DNA from: Aeromonas veronii
GTDB taxonomy: Bacteria > Pseudomonadota > Gammaproteobacteria > Enterobacterales > Aeromonadaceae
Assembly (NCBI GenBank): GCA_041319085.1
Contig: CP101033.1
Span: 3,877,501 to 3,941,500 of the forward strand
DNA length: 64,000 nt
Direction: 5' to 3'
The translations under genes and the position numbers were made by a program. Positions within the stretch are counted from its first letter, which is position 1. The number at the start of each line of letters is the position of its first letter. The notes below the pieces were generated by a model. It had not been told where the DNA came from and searched no databases. It worked only from the letters and a program-made list of their open reading frames with translations. Shown here piece by piece: positions 1 to 8,486 of the stretch.

Positions 1-305
1 TTCACCTTCTCATACAGCCCGTACAGACCCGGGAACTCGGCAACGAACGCCCGCCCACCCTTGATCTGCAACGCATCCAGCAGGTTGGTCAGCCGAATGG
101 CACCTTCGGAGTAATCGCACTGCCCCTCCTGCACCGCATGGGCAATGACCCGCACGCTATCGAGAATCCGCTCGTTGCGAGCGGTTATCGATTGCCACTG
201 CATCGCTTGCTGTCGCCTCAGTCTGGCCAGCAGCATGCCTGCGTAGATGGCCAATCCTGACAAAATCAGGCCGCCCAACAGGGCGGCCAGCATCCATCCA
301 CTCAT
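1..305 (-). CDS. DUF2489 family protein (3' end outside window)
   Basis: The first 101 codons of a gene that runs off the left edge. The start ATG (303-305) shares one base with the yihI stop (TGATG), so the two are translationally coupled. Residues ~4-25 form one hydrophobic segment (MLAALLGGLILSGLAIYAGM), followed by a basic stretch (RLRRQQ) that suggests a cytoplasmic C-terminal part. The rest (ERILDSVRVIAHAVQEGQCD) is typical of the DUF2489 proteins I recall downstream of yihI in Vibrio and Aeromonas. The family's function is not known to me. Family assignment rests on remembered similarity and gene order. Confidence 0.7.
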   Translation of the reverse strand, partial: MSGWMLAALLGGLILSGLAIYAGMLLARLRRQQAMQWQSITARNERILDSVRVIAHAVQEGQCDYSEGAIRLTNLLDALQIKGGRAFVAEFPGLYGLYEKV

Positions 306-892
306 CACTTTTTCTTCGGCTCAGGCTTGGGTTCCGGCTTGAAATCGACCTGGTTGAAACGGTCCCACAACTCCTCTTCGGAGGCTGGTTTCTGCTCGTC
401 GAACTCGGCGTCATCGCCATCATCAAACGGCAGCTCGTCATCTTCATCATCGTCGTTGTCGATGATGCCCAGCTCATCCATCAGCTCCTGATAACGGTCG
501 ACGCGCTGATCAACCCAGGCCTGCTCGGCCGCTTCCAGGGTTTCACCGGCATCCAGACGATCCAGCAAATCATTCAAACGGTCATCGTTTTCGATGGAAG
601 CCAGCTCCTGCTCGGGCGTCATCACCAGCTTCTTCTCTTTCACCACCTTGGGTGCTGCCGGCTTCTTCTGTTTGTCATCCACCACCAGTACCACCGGCTT
701 GCGGGAACCGATACGCGGATCTTTGGACTGGCTGTTGCCAGACTTGTTGTTCGATTGTTCAACTTGCTGACGAGAACCAGCCTTCAGGCCCTTGCGCTTG
801 GCAGCCCGTTTACGCTCACGACCTTCCTGAGCACTGACATCAGATTCTTTGCGCTTGCCAGTAGGCTTGCGAGTGGGTTGTTTGGCAGACAT
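305..892 (-). CDS. yihI: Der GTPase-activating protein YihI
   Basis: 195-residue protein with the layout of YihI: a very basic, lysine/arginine-rich N-terminal half (about residues 1-70), then a helical core (PEQELASIENDDRLNDLLDR), then a long acidic tail (NDDDEDDELPFDDGDD). In E. coli YihI stimulates the GTPase of Der (EngA) and so tunes late 50S ribosome assembly in the cytoplasm. As in E. coli, the gene lies next to a CsrB/CsrC-type RNA and near engB. Its stop overlaps the start of the DUF2489 gene, so the two form an operon. The ATG at 890-892 is the natural start, giving the MSAKQPTRKP N-terminus. Confidence 0.92.
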   Translation of the reverse strand: MSAKQPTRKPTGKRKESDVSAQEGRERKRAAKRKGLKAGSRQQVEQSNNKSGNSQSKDPRIGSRKPVVLVVDDKQKKPAAPKVVKEKKLVMTPEQELASIENDDRLNDLLDRLDAGETLEAAEQAWVDQRVDRYQELMDELGIIDNDDDEDDELPFDDGDDAEFDEQKPASEEELWDRFNQVDFKPEPKPEPKKK

Positions 893-1100
893 GAATGGCT
901 AACTCCGAAAAATAACTGGTTTGACCCGTACCCGGGATGATCTCACCCGGTGGGATACGATGCGAGGAACAGTAAGGCTGGAACAAGAGCAGGATCCGCA
1001 CCAATCCGGCCTAATCAGGCCACTGAACACCGCAGGATCGGTATCCTCTGGGCATGTTGCTGGTATTTTGACACAGAATGGCTAATCGGGTTAATGACCC

Positions 1101-1129
1101 AAAAGAAAAAAGGCAGCCGAAGCTGCCTT
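1101..1129 (-). terminator. Rho-independent terminator of the CsrB-type RNA
   Basis: Minus strand: AAGGCAGC, tetraloop TTCG, GCTGCCTT, then a T-rich run (TTTTTCTTTT). The UUCG loop and 8-bp stem make this a strong terminator. Confidence 0.9.
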
Positions 1130-1470
1130 GATATGTTCATGCGGGTGCCATCCTGAATGGCAAAACAATCTGTTTCGTCCTCTCCGTGACAACTTGTCGC
1201 CGCAGCATATCGTTGTGTGGTCATCCTGACCTTATATTGGTCGTTCCTGAATCTGCGTGTGCCTGTTTGACCCGTCGCGACCGCATCCTGCCATCGTGCC
1301 GGGGAGTTTGCATCCCGCAACCCCATCCCGCTCCGGAGATGGTCACCATCCTGATCCTTCAATCCTTTGCCAGCTCATCCGAGCCCATGGCATCCCGCCA
1401 CGCCAGCCATCCTCTGCTCACAACACCCTGTCGGCGTGAAACCGCCACCCAAGCCGTGGGTGAATCCATT
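1101..1470 (-). ncRNA. csrB: CsrB/CsrC-family regulatory RNA (CsrA sponge)
   Basis: Read on the minus strand, the stretch is studded with GGA motifs, the binding signal of CsrA/RsmA. About 14 lie between 1140 and 1415. Several are the full consensus CAGGATG (complements at 1149-1155, 1222-1228, 1284-1290, 1347-1353) or the variants CGGGATG and GAGGATG. A strong Rho-independent terminator closes the RNA near 1101. The predicted length, ~330-370 nt, matches CsrB (369 nt in E. coli). Its position between yihI and the engB region is that of csrC in E. coli. No conserved protein is encoded in 893-1731. The RNA would titrate CsrA and so control carbon storage, motility and virulence genes. The 5' end is inferred from a promoter at 1477-1504 and could lie nearer 1434. 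Confidence 0.85.
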
Positions 1471-1476
1471 AAGCCA

Positions 1477-1504
1477 ACTGTATCAACTCTATGAATCGGC
1501 TCAA
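1477..1504 (-). promoter_or_regulatory. candidate sigma-70 promoter of the CsrB-type RNA
   Basis: Minus strand TTGAGC, 16 bp, TACAGT. This would start the RNA near 1470. About 155-165 bp further upstream (1622-1637, minus) lies TGTAAGAGAT, matching one arm of the inverted repeat bound by the UvrY/SirA response regulator upstream of enteric csrB. Both assignments are by eye. Confidence 0.45.
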
Positions 1505-1678
1505 TCCACCCAAAACATTCTCAACATATCCAAAAGCATCAAAACCAAAGTAAACAATTGATAAATAATGATAATTTCATATTTTTTGCAATTACATAAG
1601 CCTTGACCTGCCTTGAGAATGGAAAATCTCTTACAGAACGGAGGGATTAAACCGAGAATTATCTGAAAGCCATAAAAA

Positions 1679-1703
1679 CAACGGGGAGCCCAAGCTCCCC
1701 GTT
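1679..1703 (-). terminator. terminator of the cytochrome c4 gene
   Basis: Minus strand AACGGGGAGC, loop TTGG, GCTCCCCGTT followed by GTTTTTA. It lies ~30 bp past the cytochrome c4 stop. The hairpin is symmetric and could work in both directions. Confidence 0.8.
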
Positions 1704-1731
1704 TCAACTCGAATCGACCGTATCGACTATA

Positions 1732-2349
1732 TCAGTGCAGACCCGCCACATATTTGGAGAGGGCTTCGATATCCTGATCAGTCAGTTTCTTGGCAACGTC
1801 CCGCATCATGCCATTCGGATCGTTGTCACGCGTCCCGGCACGGAATGCGGTGAGCTGAGCCTTGATATAGGCAGGATGCTGGCCGGACAGGCTTGGATAC
1901 TTCGCCTGTTCGACACCCGAGCCACGGGGACCATGACAAGCCGTACAGGCGGCCAGACCGCGACTCATGTCACCGCCCATATAGAGGGCCTTGCCCGCTT
2001 CGACTACGTCGTCAGGGACCGCGATCGGGCTAACCTTCAGGCCGGAGAAATAAGCCGCCAGGTCATCCATGTCCTGTTCCGACAAAGGTAACGCCATCGG
2101 CCCCATCACTGGCGCAACCCGGCCAATTTGACCAGAAGCGGCAGCCTTCAGTTCAACTAACTGCTTTTTGATATATGATGCGTGCTGACCAGCAATCTTG
2201 GGGTACATATCAACCAGGCTGTTTCCGTCCGGTCCATGACAAGCCGCACACACGGCAGCCTTGGTCTGTCCCGCAGCGGCATCGCCCTTGGCTTGTGCCA
2301 TCCCCGTTACGCCAACCATCAGAGCAAGAGTAATGACTAGGTTCTTCAT
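1732..2349 (-). CDS. cytochrome c4 (dihaem periplasmic cytochrome)
   Basis: 205 residues with a cleavable signal peptide (MKNLVITLALMVGVTGMAQA). Two class I cytochrome domains each carry a haem-binding CxxCH: CAACHGPDGN in the first half and CTACHGPRGSG in the second. This is the cytochrome c4 layout, a soluble or loosely attached periplasmic electron carrier to terminal oxidases. The start is placed at the ATG at 2347-2349 because it begins the signal peptide and has GGA upstream; the upstream in-frame start would put 13 polar residues before it. The gene is transcribed away from engB, an arrangement also seen in other gammaproteobacteria. Confidence 0.92.
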   Translation of the reverse strand: MKNLVITLALMVGVTGMAQAKGDAAAGQTKAAVCAACHGPDGNSLVDMYPKIAGQHASYIKKQLVELKAAASGQIGRVAPVMGPMALPLSEQDMDDLAAYFSGLKVSPIAVPDDVVEAGKALYMGGDMSRGLAACTACHGPRGSGVEQAKYPSLSGQHPAYIKAQLTAFRAGTRDNDPNGMMRDVAKKLTDQDIEALSKYVAGLH

Positions 2350-2491
2350 GGCGTTCCAACTTTTCGTTATTAGGCTTCCAGATCCCATGCCGCTGAAGGC
2401 ATGTTAAAATAAACGCGTTTAAGCGACGCTATTTTACACCATTTTACAAAAAAGTAACTCTATAACCCTCTATCTCCATGGGGAATTTACG

Positions 2492-3148
2492 TTGGATACA
2501 CAAACTCTGAATTTCAATAAGGTGCATTTTGTGACCAGCGCACCCGACATCCGTCACCTGCCAAATGATGGGGGTGTCGAGATCGCGTTTGCCGGCCGTT
2601 CCAACGCCGGTAAGTCATCTGCATTGAACACCTTAACCAAACACAAGAACCTGGCGCGCACCAGTAAGACACCCGGTCGTACCCAGCTGATCAACCTGTT
2701 TGAACTGGAACCAGGCAAGCGTCTGGTCGACTTGCCGGGTTATGGTTATGCGCAAGTTCCGCTGGAAATGAAGCTCAAGTGGCAAAAGTCACTGGCAGAG
2801 TATCTACAGCGCCGTGAGTCATTGAAAGGTCTGGTGATCCTGATGGACATCCGTCACCCGCTCAAAGATACCGACATGAACATGCTGGAGTGGAGCTCAC
2901 ACCGTCAGTTGCCCGTCATGTTATTGCTGACCAAGGCGGATAAACTGAGTCCGGGCCCGCGCAACAACCAGGTGATCAAGGTGCGCCAGGCCGTTGCCAA
3001 CCTTGGTTCCCAGATCCAGGTTGAAGCGTTCTCCTCCCTCACCCATATCGGGGTGGAGAAGCTGGCGCAAACCCTGACCGAATGGTACGTCAGTGGTGAC
3101 GATACCGACCTGCTGGACGCTGACGAACAGCAACCTGTCGAGGAGTAA
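2492..3148 (+). CDS. engB: ribosome biogenesis GTP-binding protein EngB/YihA
   Basis: 218 residues, closely similar to E. coli YihA. Motifs: P-loop GRSNAGKSS (G1), TPGRTQ (G2), DLPGYGYA (G3) and TKAD (G4). The protein is an essential small GTPase for 50S subunit assembly. The start appears to be TTG at 2492: no in-frame ATG precedes the conserved SAPDIRHLP region, and GGGG lies 8-9 bases upstream. Spot 42 RNA follows 450 bp downstream on the other strand, as in enterics, but polA is not next to it here. Confidence 0.95.
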   Translation: MDTQTLNFNKVHFVTSAPDIRHLPNDGGVEIAFAGRSNAGKSSALNTLTKHKNLARTSKTPGRTQLINLFELEPGKRLVDLPGYGYAQVPLEMKLKWQKSLAEYLQRRESLKGLVILMDIRHPLKDTDMNMLEWSSHRQLPVMLLLTKADKLSPGPRNNQVIKVRQAVANLGSQIQVEAFSSLTHIGVEKLAQTLTEWYVSGDDTDLLDADEQQPVEE

Positions 3149-3593
3149 CCCACTCCTCGCTCTCCTTGCAATTGGCGGAGCACTCCTCCGCTGATTGAAA
3201 GGGTTTCAGATTGCCGCTTTCACCTACCTCACGACAAACACCCCGCATTCGGCTCCCCTGCTATATCCATTACCGCTTACAGTTCATATAGATAGGCCAT
3301 TAATTCACACTAACAATTAACTTGAGAAGATGTTGATAGCGTTTTCAAATCCGTTCTTTCAAAACGAACCAGAATTACAAAAAGAGACAAAAATGAAATT
3401 TAATTACAGAGCCTAACCGGAAGGGATAAAAATGAGGCCGGACGACAGTGATGCCATCCAGCCAGAAAGAATAAGTTCAAAAAATTGGGAAGAAGCTGAA
3501 TCTTGAGTACCAGACGACAGGTATTCCTCAAGAAGCAGCCTCATTCTATCAAATGCATCGCCAATTTAAAGCATTTACTCTAAATGGCACACA
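3149..3593 (+). other. AT-rich gap between engB and Spot 42, no gene seen
   Basis: 445 bp, visibly more AT-rich than the surrounding genes, with no convincing reading frame. It holds a structured stretch at 3425-3543: the outer arms AATGAGGC (3430-3437) and GCCTCATT (3536-3543) enclose an inner hairpin built from TCTTGAGTACC and GGTAttcCTCAAGA. On the minus strand the outer stem is followed by TTTAT. This may be an unannotated RNA or simply a relic repeat; see findings. Confidence 0.4.
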
Positions 3594-3699
3594 TAAAAAA
3601 ACACCCCGACGAGAACCTCATCGGGGCAGCTATTCAGCCACATTCAATTACGTGAAATAAAAGGTCTGAAAGATAGAACATCTTACCTCTGTACCCTAC
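3594..3699 (-). ncRNA. spf: Spot 42 RNA
   Basis: The minus strand begins GTAGGGTACAGAGGTAAGAT and continues TTCTATCTTTCAGACCTTTTA, almost base-for-base the 5' half of E. coli Spot 42. It ends in a GCCCCGATGAG/CTCGTCGGGGT hairpin with a run of seven T. The length is ~106 nt against 109 in E. coli. Spot 42 is an Hfq-dependent RNA that base-pairs with mRNAs of secondary carbon metabolism (for example galK) when glucose is present; in E. coli CRP-cAMP represses it. The neighbour engB is conserved but polA, normally beside it, is absent from the window. Confidence 0.96.
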
Positions 3700-3706
3700 G
3701 CAGACA

Positions 3707-3735
3707 ACTGTACAGCAAAGCAGCAGAAAGTGAAA
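3707..3735 (-). promoter_or_regulatory. spf sigma-70 promoter
   Basis: Minus strand TTTCAC (-35, 3730-3735), 17 bp, TACAGT (-10, 3707-3712), with the Spot 42 5' G at 3699. The spacing is ideal. Confidence 0.8.
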
Positions 3736-3794
3736 GTAATTTATGTAATTTAGTTTCAGCACTTACAGATTAAGAAAAAATCTTTTATTTTCAT

Positions 3795-3831
3795 ACAGAT
3801 AAAAAAATCCCCAGTACGAATACCGGGGAGT
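3795..3831 (-). terminator. terminator of the aroE-yrdB transcript
   Basis: Minus strand TCCCCGGTATTCGTACTGGGGA (22-base hairpin with one mismatch), then seven T. It lies ~95 bp beyond the yrdB stop, the only minus-strand gene it can serve. Confidence 0.8.
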
Positions 3832-3924
3832 TATAAAGGTGACTAGCTAGCACTTCCTCAACTACATGGTTAGTCAGCGCTATTTCAAAATAGTTCCGCT
3901 ACAAAACAAAAAAACTTAAAAAAA

Positions 3925-4185
3925 TCAGAGGTAGATAGCACCATCCTCAGCAAACTCTTGTTCTTCAATGAGTTTTTCAGCCAGATCTTCTATGTCAAAG
4001 CGCACGCTTTCAAAGGCTCTGACGATGTCATCCTCCCTCGTCAGCGCCAGGCCGGTCATTCTCTCCAGTCGCAGCTGGCTGATGTAACAATCAATCAGCG
4101 CCCCCATCTGCTGAGCGGGAAAGCGCACCCGCTGTTCGTCAGCCTGCCACTCCATCAGGTCGGGAAACAGAATACCCTGGTTCAT
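3925..4185 (-). CDS. yrdB: DUF1488 family protein (YrdB-like)
   Basis: 86-residue acidic protein ([13 protein letters not shown]... C-terminus [13 protein letters not shown]) resembling E. coli YrdB, which opens MNQAIQFPD and sits next to aroE. Its ATG overlaps the aroE stop (ATGA), so it is the last gene of the aroE transcript and is followed by a terminator. No catalytic motif is visible, and I know no function for the family. Confidence 0.8.
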   Translation of the reverse strand: MNQGILFPDLMEWQADEQRVRFPAQQMGALIDCYISQLRLERMTGLALTREDDIVRAFESVRFDIEDLAEKLIEEQEFAEDGAIYL

Positions 4186-5003
4186 ATCACCCCCAAGTTA
4201 CGCTTCAACTCTCTCAATACCTGTTTAGTCCCGGGACGAATTCCGCGCCACACGGCAAACGCTTCGGCAGCCTGTTCCACCAGCATGCCGAGTCCATCCA
4301 TGGTCTGCCGGGCCCCATGCTGTTTGGCCCAACCGATAAACGCCGTATCCGTGGCGCCATACATCATGTCGTAGATGGCAATATCGGCGTGGATCAGAGC
4401 GGGTGACAACGGCGGCAGCTCCCCTTGCAGGCTGGCAGAAGTCGAATTGATGACGAGATCGAACGGCCCAGCCAGCTGCTCATAGGTCTGGGCGGTCACG
4501 GGCCCCAGATCGTGGAATTCGGCAGCCAGCTGCTGCGCTTTGGCGTGCGTGCGGTTGGCAATCACCAGCTCGCTCGGCAGCTCAGCCAGCAGCGGCGCCA
4601 ATGCACCACGAGCCGCGCCACCGGCACCCAGCAGCAGGATCCGGCTATCCGCCAGCGTCACACCATGGGACTTGAGATCGGCTACCAGCCCGGCACCATC
4701 GGTATTATCCCCCAGCAACACGCCATCATCGGTCAGCTTGATGGTGTTGACCGCGCCAGCCCGCTTGGCCCTTGGGCTCAAGCGATCGACCAGAGTGAAT
4801 GCCTGCTCCTTGAAGGGAACTGTGATATTGCATCCCTTGCCCCCTTGGGCAAAGAAGGCACGCAGAGTTTGGGCAAACTCGTCGACGGCGGGTTCAGCCA
4901 GTCCATACTCCAGCTCTTGCTGGGTCTGTCTGGCAAACAGGGTGTGAATGAAGGGGGACTTGCTGTGGCGCACCGGGTGGCCAAAAACCAGATAACGATC
5001 CAT
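4182..5003 (-). CDS. aroE: shikimate dehydrogenase (NADP+)
   Basis: 273 residues. It reduces 3-dehydroshikimate to shikimate with NADPH in the pathway to chorismate and aromatic amino acids. Visible motifs: HSKSPFIH (shikimate binding), NITVPFKE with the catalytic Lys, LGDNTDG, the NADP Rossmann glycine motif [10 protein letters not shown], and the NRT motif for NADP specificity. The C-terminal [14 protein letters not shown] is standard. The ATG at 5001-5003 was chosen over a TTG one codon upstream; GGAAC lies 7 bases before it. The stop overlaps yrdB by 4 bp. Confidence 0.96.
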   Translation of the reverse strand: MDRYLVFGHPVRHSKSPFIHTLFARQTQQELEYGLAEPAVDEFAQTLRAFFAQGGKGCNITVPFKEQAFTLVDRLSPRAKRAGAVNTIKLTDDGVLLGDNTDGAGLVADLKSHGVTLADSRILLLGAGGAARGALAPLLAELPSELVIANRTHAKAQQLAAEFHDLGPVTAQTYEQLAGPFDLVINSTSASLQGELPPLSPALIHADIAIYDMMYGATDTAFIGWAKQHGARQTMDGLGMLVEQAAEAFAVWRGIRPGTKQVLRELKRNLGVI

Positions 5004-5106
5004 CAAAGAGTTCCATCAGAGGGCAATATTCCGATTTAACGGGTTTTCGCACTCGGGGACAAGCCGAATATCGGCCAGTAAAGAGGGGCCATCATGGCCC
5101 CTCGGG

Positions 5107-6057
<951 letters not shown>

Positions 6058-6127
6058 TTATAGTTAAATCAATCCGGTGAGCTCACCACTCAGCGGGTTG
6101 ATGGCAAATCATGATATATCCGCCCGC

Positions 6128-6688
6128 TCAGGAGGGGCGAATAATGGCGCCGGTACGGGCGTCCTTGATCTCGGATGGGTTGGCTTGCCCACCCACTTCA
6201 CCGGGCAGGATATAGGCCAGCTTGCTTGCCAACCGCTCACCGATATCAGCCACCCGACGGGCAGGCTCCTCACCGGTCAGGTTGGCGCTGGTAGAGACCA
6301 GCGGCTTGCCAAAGGCGCGGCACAACGCCTGCACCTGAGGATGGGCCGTCACGCGCACCGCCAGGGTCTCGAACTGCCCGGTCAGCCATGAGGGAGTATC
6401 AGGCTTGGCAGGCATGATCCAGGTAAAGGGGCCGGGCCAGCTGGCTTCAACCCGAGCCAGTTGCTCACTGCCAAGCTGGCTCAGGTCGATGTAATCCTGC
6501 AATTGCTCTACGTCGGCAGCAATCAGGATCAACCCCTTCTCCACCGGACGCTGCTTGATGGCCAGCAGTCGCTGCACCGCAACTTCAGAGTCGGGATCAC
6601 AACCCAGACCAAACACGGCCTCGGTTGCATAAGCGATCACCCCTTCCTGCCGGAGGGCGGCAACCGCCTGTTCAAATTCATTTGGCAT
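6128..6688 (-). CDS. tsaC: threonylcarbamoyl-AMP synthase (Sua5/YrdC family)
   Basis: About 186 residues, of the short TsaC type without the Sua5 C-terminal domain. It makes threonylcarbamoyl-AMP from threonine, bicarbonate and ATP, the first step of t6A37 formation on ANN-decoding tRNAs. Motifs: [55 protein letters not shown]. The ATG at 6686-6688 fits E. coli TsaC best, but it follows a terminator-like hairpin and has no obvious ribosome binding site. A GTG at 6724 would add 12 residues encoded through the hairpin. Confidence 0.93.
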   Translation of the reverse strand: MPNEFEQAVAALRQEGVIAYATEAVFGLGCDPDSEVAVQRLLAIKQRPVEKGLILIAADVEQLQDYIDLSQLGSEQLARVEASWPGPFTWIMPAKPDTPSWLTGQFETLAVRVTAHPQVQALCRAFGKPLVSTSANLTGEEPARRVADIGERLASKLAYILPGEVGGQANPSEIKDARTGAIIRPS

Positions 6689-6691
6689 AGG

Positions 6692-6716
6692 AAAAATGCG
6701 GCAGCCAGGCTGCCGC
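6692..6716 (-). terminator. hairpin with U-tract immediately before tsaC
   Basis: Minus strand GCGGCAG, loop CCTGG, CTGCCGC, then ATTTTT, ending only 3 bases before the presumed tsaC ATG. It could terminate the purE transcript, attenuate tsaC, or mask its start. Confidence 0.55.
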
Positions 6717-6821
6717 CTCGTCACTTAGAAGCAAGTTGAACCGATATGGCGGCGATCATGGCGAAGTGACGTGTTGCTGTAGCACAGAAAATACGACACG
6801 TCCGGATCACCACCCGTTCAC

Positions 6822-7325
6822 TTACTTGAGTTGAGCCTGCAGGGCGGCATCCTTGGCCATCACCTCTTCGGCATTCTTCTGGCGTTCGGCCCGAACCTTG
6901 GCTGCCAGTTCATCATCGGCTACTGCCAGCATCTGGGCTGCCAGATAACCTGCGTTCTTGGCACCGGCCTTGCCGATCGCCACGGTCGCTACCGGTACAC
7001 CACCGGGCATCTGCACGGTGGAGAGCAGCGCATCCAGCCCCTTGAGCGGGCCACCATCGATAGGCACCCCGATCACGGGACGAGTCGTGATACCAGCTAC
7101 GGCACCCGCCAGATGCGCCGCCAGACCGGCAGCACAGATAAAGACCTTGCAGCCACGGGCCTCGGCATCGGTCACATACTGATGGGTCGCAGCCGGCGTG
7201 CGGTGCGCGGAGGTGACTTTGACTTCCACTGCGATATCAAATGACTTGAGCACCTCGAGGGTGGTCTGCATCACGGGGAAATCAGAATCAGAGCCCATCA
7301 ATACGGCAACAAAGGGTTTATTCAT
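6822..7325 (-). CDS. purE: N5-carboxyaminoimidazole ribonucleotide mutase
   Basis: 167 residues, class I PurE. It moves the carboxyl group of N5-CAIR to C4 to give CAIR in de novo purine synthesis. Active-site segments: [25 protein letters not shown], and [27 protein letters not shown]. Class I enzymes normally need PurK (N5-CAIR synthetase), which is often encoded next to purE, but no purK is present in this window. It sits in a minus-strand run with yrdD upstream and tsaC downstream. Confidence 0.94.
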   Translation of the reverse strand: MNKPFVAVLMGSDSDFPVMQTTLEVLKSFDIAVEVKVTSAHRTPAATHQYVTDAEARGCKVFICAAGLAAHLAGAVAGITTRPVIGVPIDGGPLKGLDALLSTVQMPGGVPVATVAIGKAGAKNAGYLAAQMLAVADDELAAKVRAERQKNAEEVMAKDAALQAQLK

Positions 7326-7399
7326 GGTGGGAATTTCCTTACTCCAAGTGGGGGGTTGAAGTTCACCGAAAACGTTTCAATCCGGTTGCGGCGGCGGGA

Positions 7400-7957
7400 T
7401 TATACCTGCTCACTTTGGTGGCCGCATTTCTTTTGCGGACAAACCCAACGCAGCGTTCCCCTCACTTTTTTCTCGACCATGATGCCCCAGCCACACGCGG
7501 GACAAGGCATGGGGATCGGTTTGTCGTTCACCACATATTTGCAATGGGGATAGCCATCACAAGAGTAAAACTGTTTGCCGTAGCGAGAGGTACGGCTCAC
7601 CAGATGGCCCTTGCCACACTCGGGACAGAGGATCTGGGTATCGTCGCTCTCCTGCAGAGATTCGATGTGCTGGCAGGCCGGATACTGGGTACAACCGACA
7701 AACAGACCGTAACGCCCCTTCTTGATCGCCAGCGGCTGTCCGCAATCGGGACAGGCAGAGCCTTCGAGCACCTTTTCGATGTCGCGACCGGATGGCGTCA
7801 GGGAACGGATGTAATCACAGGCGGGATAGGCAGAACAGCCGAGAAAGGGACCATGTTTGCCCTGGCGGATCACCAGCTCGGCCCCGCACTGCGGGCACGG
7901 CTCGCGCTCGAAGGCATGTTCGTGGGCTGAAAAGAGATGATGATCGATCTTTGACAT
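7400..7957 (-). CDS. yrdD: YrdD-like protein with topoisomerase-type zinc fingers
   Basis: 185 residues made almost entirely of four Cys4 zinc ribbons (CPQCG...CSAYPAC, CPDCG...CTQYPAC, CPECG...CDGYPHC, CPACG...CPQKKC). These resemble the C-terminal DNA-binding fingers of topoisomerase I, but no topoisomerase catalytic domain is present. It is a likely nucleic-acid-binding protein of unknown role. It lies upstream of purE and downstream of smg, the conserved yrdD-smg-dprA order. Confidence 0.88.
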   Translation of the reverse strand: MSKIDHHLFSAHEHAFEREPCPQCGAELVIRQGKHGPFLGCSAYPACDYIRSLTPSGRDIEKVLEGSACPDCGQPLAIKKGRYGLFVGCTQYPACQHIESLQESDDTQILCPECGKGHLVSRTSRYGKQFYSCDGYPHCKYVVNDKPIPMPCPACGWGIMVEKKVRGTLRWVCPQKKCGHQSEQV

Positions 7958-8012
7958 GGGCCGCGCCTTGAAATCCAGATGGTCTGAATTCTACCAGCGC
8001 GGCACCGGACTG

Positions 8013-8486
8013 TCAGTGAATGACGCCGTCTGACTCATCAAACACCAGCTCTTCCATCTGCTGGTAGGCATTTTCACTGCCCGGTACGTTGAACAGCACC
8101 ATCATGACGACCCACTTCAGGTCATCCAGCTCGATATCCGGCTTGTCCAGCTCGAGCAGACGCTCGATACAGATCTCGCGGGTTTCTGCATTCAGCACCT
8201 GGGCCTGTTCCAGAAACAGCAGGAAGCCGCGGCACTCAGTACTCAGACGAGCCAGCTCTTGCGGGGCATAGATACGCATCGAGCCTTGCGCGCTGGCGGT
8301 GACATAGACCTCCCGCTCGCTATCGTGCAGATTGGCCAGTCGCTCCAGCCAGTCGAGCGCCTTGTCGATCTCTTCTTTATTGAAACCGGCCCGGCTCAAC
8401 TCGTCGGTGAGCTCATCCTGCTCGACCATCACATCTGCATCGCTGTGGATGTAGGTCTCGAAAAGGTACATCAATACATCAAACAT
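8013..8486 (-). CDS. smg: Smg family protein
   Basis: 157 residues, similar along its length to E. coli Smg (MFDVLMYLFETYIHSDAD... GSENAYQQMEELVFDESDGVIH). The start at 8484-8486 is fixed by a strong GGAGGG 7 bases upstream and by alignment to Smg; the longer in-frame extension (MDTSERGGRI) is not part of the family. Smg has no firmly known biochemical function. It overlaps the 3' end of dprA by 8 bp, so the two are coupled. Confidence 0.92.
   Translation of the reverse strand: MFDVLMYLFETYIHSDADVMVEQDELTDELSRAGFNKEEIDKALDWLERLANLHDSEREVYVTASAQGSMRIYAPQELARLSTECRGFLLFLEQAQVLNAETREICIERLLELDKPDIELDDLKWVVMMVLFNVPGSENAYQQMEELVFDESDGVIH

Noticed and set aside
950..1494. Several 60-110-codon open frames in the yihI-cytochrome c4 gap
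   Set aside because: They overlap the CsrB-type RNA, lack ribosome binding sites and have no recognisable protein features.
3166..3183. Hairpin GCGGAG/CTCCGC after engB as a terminator
   Set aside because: No T-run follows on either strand.
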